Both the position numbers and the translations under genes were made by a program. Shown in pieces: positions 24,361 to 29,411 of a stretch of 29,411 nucleotides of DNA. The notes under the pieces were generated by a model. That model did not search any database. It saw nothing but the letters and a program-made list of their open reading frames with translations, and had not been told where the DNA came from. This DNA is from CAYGZM01 sp964354365 (GTDB lineage: Bacteria > Planctomycetota > Phycisphaerae > Sedimentisphaerales > Anaerobacaceae). The stretch spans positions 1-29,411 of the forward strand of contig CAYGZM010000038.1 in assembly GCA_964354365.1 (NCBI GenBank), given 5' to 3'. Positions within the stretch are counted from its first letter, which is position 1. Every line of letters starts with the position of its first letter.

Positions 24361-24795
24361 ATGAACAGGGCACAGAAAATTGCGTGGTTATTGGTAATCA
24401 CAATCTCATTGGCTGTGGTAATTAGTTGCATCGCGTTTACCGTAGGGTATTTCATGGTCGGAATGCCCAAGGCCCTTGCGGGTCTGGGGTTTATGGGCAT
24501 TGCAGGCATTGGCGGGTTTGGACCTCTGATCTTCGGCAAAGACAAAGGGAATGTGACTCTCGACGAGCGCGACAAACAGATAAAAAGAAGGGCGGCACTG
24601 GCCAGCTTCGGCGCATCATACCTGATCGTGGGGGCAGCGTGTATGATTCCTTTCTTTATTCTCGGCCCGAAAGCCTCAATCTCGATCACTTGGCTTCCCA
24701 ACATATTCGGAGCGGCGGCCATCTGCACATTCTTCACATATTCGGTAGCGATACTGGTGCAATACGGCCGAGGAGGCGAAGATGGCGAAAAGTGA
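24361..24795 (+). CDS. Four-helix membrane protein resembling DUF2178 family
   Basis: The 144-residue protein has hydrophobic helices at about residues 8-34, 38-57, 78-102 and 108-130. A cytoplasmic loop carries the sequence TLDERDKQIKRRAALASFG, which recalls the DERD-x2-I pattern of DUF2178-like membrane proteins. Such proteins are often encoded next to small XRE regulators, as here. Function is unknown. GGAG seven bases upstream supports the ATG at 24361. Its end overlaps the regulator gene by 14 bp. Confidence 0.75.
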   Translation: MNRAQKIAWLLVITISLAVVISCIAFTVGYFMVGMPKALAGLGFMGIAGIGGFGPLIFGKDKGNVTLDERDKQIKRRAALASFGASYLIVGAACMIPFFILGPKASISITWLPNIFGAAAICTFFTYSVAILVQYGRGGEDGEK

Positions 24796-25054
24796 GAGTC
24801 CTGGTGAGCGAGGTCGAACCATTACAAACCAAGTCCGCCGGCTGCGTTTTGAGAACGGCGAGATGACGCAGCAGCAGTTAGGCGACCGCGTCGGCGTGAC
24901 CCGCCAGACCATAATCGCCATCGAGGCCGGCAATTACGCGCCTTCCCTGCCCCTGGCCTTTAGAATCGCGCTGACCTTTGGCGTGCCCATTGAGAAAGTT
25001 TTTCAATACGAAGATGACAATCCCCTGCACGAGATACTCAGAACGGAGCCGTAG
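24782..25054 (+). CDS. XRE-family helix-turn-helix regulator (YozG-like)
   Basis: The 90-residue DNA-binding protein consists of one helix-turn-helix domain (residues 17-75): VRRLRFENGEMTQQQLGDRV, then GVTRQTIIAIEAGNYAPSL and an ending of FGVPIEKVFQYED. This is the short YozG-like type, usually an autorepressor of a membrane-protein partner. AGGAGG at 24771-24776, inside the upstream gene, supports the ATG at 24782, and the genes overlap by 14 bp, so they are coupled. The phased operator array upstream of the pair is its probable target. Confidence 0.88.
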   Translation: MAKSESPGERGRTITNQVRRLRFENGEMTQQQLGDRVGVTRQTIIAIEAGNYAPSLPLAFRIALTFGVPIEKVFQYEDDNPLHEILRTEP

Positions 25055-25056
25055 GG

Positions 25057-26145
25057 CTACGCAAACTCTTGCAGCAGGCTCAGCAGCTTACGGTCGAGCT
25101 TGTGGCCGTGAAAATCCTCGTACTGCACGTCGTTTCGGTCGGAGTCTATGATGCCGAACGACCCGCGGAAGTTCCACATCGCCAGACCGATGCCGTGCCC
25201 GGTGAGAATCTCAAGGACATCACGCAGCCAGGCAAGGACCACCGTATGCGGCGTCTTGTTGAACGTCCCGCCCTCGCCGCAGTGCACGCCGACGCCCTTT
25301 CTGGCGAGGTCGGCCCATTTGGCGTAATGCTCCTCCAATCGCTTTCGGTCCCACCCGTTGCCCGGCCAGGCGGGCTCGGGGTAGTCTTTGCTGTTCACCC
25401 AGGAAGCGCCATAGTGGCTGATGAACATCGGCTGATACGCGCGGGTGCTCTGGGCAATTCCGAGGTCCGCCAGCTCCGGCGCCGGCTCGTTGCCGTAGCT
25501 CATCCCGTCCGCAACGACGAGACGGTCGGGACTTGCTTCGCGGATCGCCGCCACCGCCGTTCTGACCACACGCTCATGGTCGGCCCGGCTCATCCGGTCG
25601 CCGACAGACGGCGGCTCATTGATCAAATCAAAGCTGAGCTTGTCCTTCGAGACGCCCTTGTAGCGTTTGGCCAGCATCTGCCAGTGGAAGCAGAATGCTT
25701 TGAGCGGCTCGGCGTCCTTCCAGAGATTGTGCGGCTCGGTGAATTCCTGGTTCACCGAATAGCCGGGCCCGCGATGAAAGTTGATGCTGACGTGCAGGCC
25801 GTATTTGCCGCCCAGCTCAACGGCGCGGTCGAGCTTCTCGAGCATCGGCTCGTTGATCTTGTAGTCGTCGCCGTCGTTTATCCACAGGCGATAGCAGCTC
25901 GGCAGCCGGACAAAATCAAAGCCCAGATCGCGTATCCAGCGAAAGTCATCCTCGGCCCAATCGCCGCTGCTGCGCATCGTGAACATCTCTAACAGGTTAA
26001 ACCCCCGCCACCGCGGTATCGCCTTCTGGGCCTTGGATTCGCCCTTTTTCTGTTCTTTCTTTGCTTCGCCCGCATACCCGGGCGCCGTCATCGCAGCCGC
26101 CCCAGCCGCAACCGTCTTCAAAAAATCCCGTCGATTAGTTCGCAT
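25057..26145 (-). CDS. Tat-exported GH5-family glycoside hydrolase
   Basis: The 362-residue protein is a (beta/alpha)8 GH5 enzyme, a family of retaining beta-glycosidases such as endoglucanases and mannanases. It begins with a twin-arginine signal (NRRDFLK, residues 4-10), so it is exported folded. Catalytic Glu177 lies in LINEPPS and Glu291, the probable nucleophile, in VHCGEGG; ISHYGASW and the early RGFNLLEMF and FVRLPSCYRLW fit the fold. GGAGG ten bases before the ATG at 26145 fixes the start, although the open frame extends 53 codons further. Substrate is unknown. Confidence 0.88.
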   Translation of the reverse strand: MRTNRRDFLKTVAAGAAAMTAPGYAGEAKKEQKKGESKAQKAIPRWRGFNLLEMFTMRSSGDWAEDDFRWIRDLGFDFVRLPSCYRLWINDGDDYKINEPMLEKLDRAVELGGKYGLHVSINFHRGPGYSVNQEFTEPHNLWKDAEPLKAFCFHWQMLAKRYKGVSKDKLSFDLINEPPSVGDRMSRADHERVVRTAVAAIREASPDRLVVADGMSYGNEPAPELADLGIAQSTRAYQPMFISHYGASWVNSKDYPEPAWPGNGWDRKRLEEHYAKWADLARKGVGVHCGEGGTFNKTPHTVVLAWLRDVLEILTGHGIGLAMWNFRGSFGIIDSDRNDVQYEDFHGHKLDRKLLSLLQEFA

Positions 26146-26338
26146 TTTCGATAACCTCCAAAAATTCTTTCTTGTCAAGCCATACATACAGCCCAGGCTT
26201 GATCGCGTCAAGGGCAAAAAACGGGTGGTTTGCAGACGGTCAAGGTCAGGCGGCTCGGTTTGGATGATAAAAAGCTTGCTGGGAAGCGCGAATAGGAGTA
26301 ACATAGGGAACGCATAAGATAATACAGGAGGATTTTAG

Positions 26339-26653
26339 ATGTCGCAGATGGATTTAGGAGTCTCGCCGGAAAGAATCGTGGAATTCTGCCGGCGGTGGAA
26401 AATAAGCCGATTGGCGGTGTTTGGCTCGGCGCTGCGAGGCAAGCTGCGAGCCGACAGCGACATAGACCTGCTTGCAACCTTTGCGGACGACGCCGAGTGG
26501 AGCATGTTCGACCATTATCGTATGGAGGATGAATTGGTGGAGCTACTAGGCAGAGAGGTGGACCTAGTCAGCAAAAAGGCGGTTGACGAAAATCCTAACC
26601 CGATTCTCAAGCACGAAATATTCGGTTCGGCGAGGGAAATTTATGCAGCGTGA
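26339..26653 (+). CDS. mntA: MNT-type nucleotidyltransferase antitoxin
   Basis: The 104-residue protein is a minimal nucleotidyltransferase. The motif FGSALRGKLRADSDIDLL gives GS-x10-DxD (Gly29, Ser30, Asp41, Asp43), the hallmark of MntA antitoxins. In the characterised HepT-MntA system, MntA blocks its partner toxin by adding AMP to a tyrosine. AGGAGG lies seven bases before the ATG. The gene overlaps the HEPN toxin gene by 11 bp. Confidence 0.88.
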   Translation: MSQMDLGVSPERIVEFCRRWKISRLAVFGSALRGKLRADSDIDLLATFADDAEWSMFDHYRMEDELVELLGREVDLVSKKAVDENPNPILKHEIFGSAREIYAA

Positions 26654-26972
26654 CGCAGGATTACTGGTCGATATGGCGCACGCCGCCCGACAGATTGTCC
26701 TGTTCAGAGCACAGATGGATTTTGAGCAGTTTCGCAAGGACCCAAAGACGCAGTCGGCGATAATTCACCAGTTCCTTATTATCGGGGAGGTGGCGAAACT
26801 ACTCAGCGATGAGGTTAAGAAGGCCAATCCCTCCTTGCCATGGTCCGCAATGGCGCGTATGCGGGATAAGCTGATTCACCACTACCGAGGAGTTGACCTT
26901 ATGGAGATATGGAAGGCCGCAGAAGCGAACATTCCGAAACTCCTGCAATTCCTCGAATCGGTCGAGCCGTAA
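26643..26972 (+). CDS. hepT: HEPN-domain toxin (HepT-like)
   Basis: The 109-residue helical protein is the toxin of an MNT-HEPN pair. Its RDKLIHHY segment gives the RX4HXY ribonuclease motif; the tyrosine is the residue modified by MntA in studied systems. The remaining HEPN pattern is seen in HQFLIIGEVAKLLSDEV and WSAMARMRDKLIHHYRGVDLMEIW. AGGG lies seven bases before the ATG at 26643, inside mntA, so the two are translationally coupled with the antitoxin first. Both genes appear intact. Confidence 0.88.
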   Translation: MQRDAGLLVDMAHAARQIVLFRAQMDFEQFRKDPKTQSAIIHQFLIIGEVAKLLSDEVKKANPSLPWSAMARMRDKLIHHYRGVDLMEIWKAAEANIPKLLQFLESVEP

Positions 26973-27080
26973 AGAATAAATGTAAGGAAACGTCAAATGG
27001 CTACGTCTCGTGGTTGCAGACAGAGGCAGACAGGTGTATTGTACAAAAACATCTAAGGCATAATTGGGCACAAGAAAGAC

Positions 27081-27803
27081 ATGGCCGCTTCATCGAGCCT
27101 AAAAGCCTTTCTTCGCGATTACAAAAAAAGCAGAACTCGAGAATTCATGCTCACAAGTCGTGTGATACACGACCTAATGACGGCGGCAGCTGCCAGAGAC
27201 TACGATTTGCTCGTGTACACACCAACAGTCGACGCGGATGGTTTCGATCTAATACTCGATGACCGAGACTGGTATCTCCCTCTGCAACTCAAATCTGTGA
27301 TGACCGGCGGAAGAACGCGCGAATGGGGTATTCATCGAAAGCTGCTACGGCCTGAAGCACATGAAGTTGAGTGGTTCGGCTTTGAACCTTCGCCGTGCGG
27401 GGAAGGGCGGGGTGGCGGGGTGCTTCTTGTTGAGGTCAACCCGCACGAATGCACAGTGGATATCATGTACCTTTATACAGATATACGCATCTTGAGTGCT
27501 TACTGGCTTGACCTCATCTCTATCCCGGCAGCATCAAAAAGGAGGTTGTTAAGGCTCCGGAAAGAGCTTCAAGCCGCGCCGGGCGGTAAAATTTATGTCC
27601 CCAAGTCGGCCTTTTTACGGGCACAATCCCCCGAACACTTGTTGGCTTTAGCTGGTTTGCACAGTCGCTACACAAATTCTTGGCCGTCTTTATTGTACCA
27701 ACTTGCACAGCATAAATATGAAGGGAAGCACCTTCACGCCCCCGAAAAAACTATTCGTGCCTTGGTTCAAAAACACCTCGACACGCTTGCCATTCACAGA
27801 TAA
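27081..27803 (+). CDS. Protein with PD-(D/E)xK nuclease-like features
   Basis: I do not recognise the family of this 240-residue protein. Glu21 in a helix, an Asp-rich strand DADGFDLILDD (residues 51-61), and a following strand LQLKSV with Gln69 and Lys71 fit the E-xn-D-x-QxK pattern of PD-(D/E)xK nucleases. The C-terminal half is helical and basic. A Gly-rich SPCGEGRGGG (104-113) is encoded by a G-rich stretch that looks like an insertion. It follows the MNT-HEPN pair, with no methyltransferase nearby. The ATG at 27081 has only a weak purine-rich site upstream. Confidence 0.6.
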   Translation: MAASSSLKAFLRDYKKSRTREFMLTSRVIHDLMTAAAARDYDLLVYTPTVDADGFDLILDDRDWYLPLQLKSVMTGGRTREWGIHRKLLRPEAHEVEWFGFEPSPCGEGRGGGVLLVEVNPHECTVDIMYLYTDIRILSAYWLDLISIPAASKRRLLRLRKELQAAPGGKIYVPKSAFLRAQSPEHLLALAGLHSRYTNSWPSLLYQLAQHKYEGKHLHAPEKTIRALVQKHLDTLAIHR

Positions 27804-27901
27804 ATGTTCAAAATCTGAGAAAGATATGATAGTGATTCCCTTATGTATTTTACGGTCTCTTTGCTTCATAGAATCCACATTTGCTGATATAATAACGGAC
27901 T

Positions 27902-29221
27902 ATGGCGTTACCGGTAGTTGCGATAATTGGTCGGCCGAACGTGGGCAAGAGCAGCCTCTTGAACGCGTTGGCCGGGGAAATGATAAGCATCGTCGAACCG
28001 ACGGCCGGCGTGACGAGGGACAGAGTCAGCACGTTTATCGGCAGAGACGACCGCTATTTCGAGCTCATTGACACCGGCGGATACGGAATAGTCGATGCCG
28101 ACGAGCTCAGCGGCCATATCGAGCAGCAGATTCTCCGGGCGATTGAGTCGGCGCAGCTTGTCCTGTTTATGGTCGATATCCGCGACGGCATCGTGCCCCT
28201 GGACGAAAAGATTGCCCAGCTTCTTCGCAAGTACAACCTCGACGTCATCGGGGTCGCCAACAAGGCCGACAACGCCAAAATGTTCCCGGCGGCTGGCGAG
28301 TTCACAAAGTTGGGTTTCGGCGAATTCCTGTGCATCTCGGCGACCAACAATCTCAATAAATCGGTCCTGCTCGATGAAATCTTCGAGAGGCTCGCGCACC
28401 TGGAGCCGGGCAGTCCTGCCGAGCCGGTGATGAAGATAGCGGTCGTAGGCAAGCGCAACGCCGGCAAGAGCACTCTTGTCAACGCAATGGTCGGCTCCGA
28501 GCGGGTGATTGTCAGCGAGACGCCGGGGACTACGAGGGACGCGATTGACGTTCGCTTCGAGAAGGACGGCAAGACTATCGTCGTCATCGATACGGCGGGC
28601 GTGCGAAAGAAAGGCAAAATGGCCGACTCTATCGAGTTCTACAGCTACGTACGTGTCACCCGGTCTATCAACCGGGCCGACGTCGTACTTTTTCTAATCG
28701 ACGCCACCGTGCCCGTCTCCCAGGTGGATAAGAAACTGGCGCGATTCATCGCCGAGGAATACAAGAGCTGCATAGTAGTCGTGAACAAGTGGGACCTTGC
28801 CAAAGACTCGGCGGCCACCAGCGACTACGAGGAGTATCTGGGGAAGCTGCTGCCGGGCCTGAGGTATGCGCCTTTGGCCTTTACCACCGCCACCGAGGCC
28901 AAGAATGTACAGAGCGTTCTGGATTTGGCTGCCGAGATTTTCAAGCAGACTACCACGTGGATACCGACGGCCAAACTGAACAAGGCCTTTGAACAGGTAA
29001 AGGCCGAGCACTTCGGAGCAGCCAAGCGTCGGAGCGCCGGCTGGCCGAAAATCTACTACGCAACCCAGGTCGCCGTCAACCCGATCTCGATACTAATGTT
29101 CGTCAACAAGCCTGAGTTGTTTGACGAGAACTATCGCAGGTTTATTGTCAACCGTCTGCAGTCGATCCTGCCGGTCGAGGAGGTCCCGATAAGGCTGATG
29201 GCCCGCGCCCACAGAGAGTAA
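27902..29221 (+). CDS. der: Ribosome-assembly GTPase Der (EngA)
   Basis: The 439-residue protein carries two GTPase domains and a C-terminal KH-like domain, the architecture of Der, which is needed for 50S ribosome assembly. The first P-loop is GRPNVGKSS (residues 10-18), followed by DTGG and NKAD; the second is GKRNAGKST near residue 185, followed by DTAGVRKK and NKWD. The KH-like domain ends in PVEEVPIRLMARAH. Length is normal. The ATG at 27902 has no strong ribosome site. Confidence 0.95.
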   Translation: MALPVVAIIGRPNVGKSSLLNALAGEMISIVEPTAGVTRDRVSTFIGRDDRYFELIDTGGYGIVDADELSGHIEQQILRAIESAQLVLFMVDIRDGIVPLDEKIAQLLRKYNLDVIGVANKADNAKMFPAAGEFTKLGFGEFLCISATNNLNKSVLLDEIFERLAHLEPGSPAEPVMKIAVVGKRNAGKSTLVNAMVGSERVIVSETPGTTRDAIDVRFEKDGKTIVVIDTAGVRKKGKMADSIEFYSYVRVTRSINRADVVLFLIDATVPVSQVDKKLARFIAEEYKSCIVVVNKWDLAKDSAATSDYEEYLGKLLPGLRYAPLAFTTATEAKNVQSVLDLAAEIFKQTTTWIPTAKLNKAFEQVKAEHFGAAKRRSAGWPKIYYATQVAVNPISILMFVNKPELFDENYRRFIVNRLQSILPVEEVPIRLMARAHRE

Positions 29222-29224
29222 CTT

Positions 29225-29251
29225 CTCAAACTGACCGACAGTCAGTTTGAG
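29225..29251. terminator. Hairpin downstream of der
   Basis: CTCAAACTGAC (29225-29235) pairs perfectly with GTCAGTTTGAG (29241-29251) around a five-base loop. A direct repeat of GAGTAACTTCT (29216-29226 and 29249-29259) overlaps both flanks. Only a short U-rich stretch follows, so termination may be factor-dependent or weak. Confidence 0.55.
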
Positions 29252-29304
29252 TAACTTCTTGGCCTTTCTGCACAGAGCTGGATTGGGCCGAAGGGTTATC
29301 GCTA

Positions 29305-29411
29305 ATGAAAAGAACTGTGCCAAACATTACCCGCAGGGATTTTCTGGCGGCAACAACCGCCGGCGCGACTCTTCCGAGGATTGCATTTTCCGGGAAAGGG
29401 CCCGAGACGTC
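29305..29411 (+). CDS. Tat-exported protein, partial at window edge
   Basis: The last 35 codons of the window begin at ATG 29305 and encode a twin-arginine signal peptide with TRRDFLAATTAGATLPRIAF. The protein continues beyond the window, so its family cannot be told. AAGGG lies about ten bases upstream. Planctomycete Tat substrates with such leaders include oxidoreductases, sulfatases and glycosidases. Confidence 0.7.
   Translation, partial: MKRTVPNITRRDFLAATTAGATLPRIAFSGKGPET

Noticed and set aside
1..29411. CRISPR arrays, tRNA or rRNA genes
   Set aside because: No regularly spaced direct repeats and no cloverleaf or rRNA-like sequence were seen by eye in any intergenic region; a covariance search would be needed to exclude diverged tRNAs.

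Overview
The window looks like part of a metagenome-assembled genome of a planctomycete, most likely from the Phycisphaerae side of the phylum. This is inferred from several lines: tandem secreted GH95 fucosidase-like enzymes, a DUF4038 (apiosidase-type) enzyme and a Tat-exported GH5 enzyme, GC-rich coding sequence, a short planctomycete-like RNA polymerase omega subunit, a vertebrate-type adenylosuccinate lyase, and dispersed hairpin repeats. The 100-N gap at 13642-13741 shows it is scaffolded; a 55-bp exact duplication flanks the gap, so it is almost certainly an unmerged contig overlap.

Layout. 1-854: a hairpin repeat abutted by a 720-bp internally deleted IS110/IS1111-type element with 13-bp inverted repeats. 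923-8725: a membrane-anchored unknown protein, a second copy of the hairpin repeat, two tandem GH95 genes and an M50 metalloprotease, all on the + strand. 8873-10487: a secreted unknown and a convergent two-helix membrane protein. 10621-13866: aldo/keto reductase, purB and pyrE (split by the gap). 13922-15202: DUF4038 glycoside hydrolase on the - strand. 15326-20969: a long - strand housekeeping cluster transcribed pheA, tpiA, secG, yicC, gmk, rpoZ, coaC, coaB, with a good promoter at 21125-21153. 21204-21737: ogt.

21771-27803 is an accessory region. It holds a HicBA toxin-antitoxin pair whose toxin has an in-frame amber stop, small membrane, DUF2283-like and zinc-ribbon/PH-domain proteins, and a DERD-type membrane protein overlapping an XRE regulator. 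A strikingly regular operator-like array overlaps that pair's promoter. Next come a Tat-exported GH5 enzyme, an MNT/HEPN toxin-antitoxin pair and a PD-(D/E)xK-like protein. The window closes with der (27902-29221), a hairpin, and the first 35 codons of another Tat-exported protein.

Working together: the GH95, DUF4038 and GH5 enzymes point to a periplasmic or cell-surface polysaccharide-degrading lifestyle, possibly on fucose- or apiose-containing plant or algal glycans. The - strand cluster combines central biosynthesis (phenylalanine, CoA, GMP) with transcription, secretion and RNA processing. The most interesting signals are the non-autonomous IS110/IS1111-like element that keeps a probable bridge-RNA region, the 21-bp-phased operator array at 24210-24270, the extra domain inside the second GH95 enzyme, and the naturally broken hicA.
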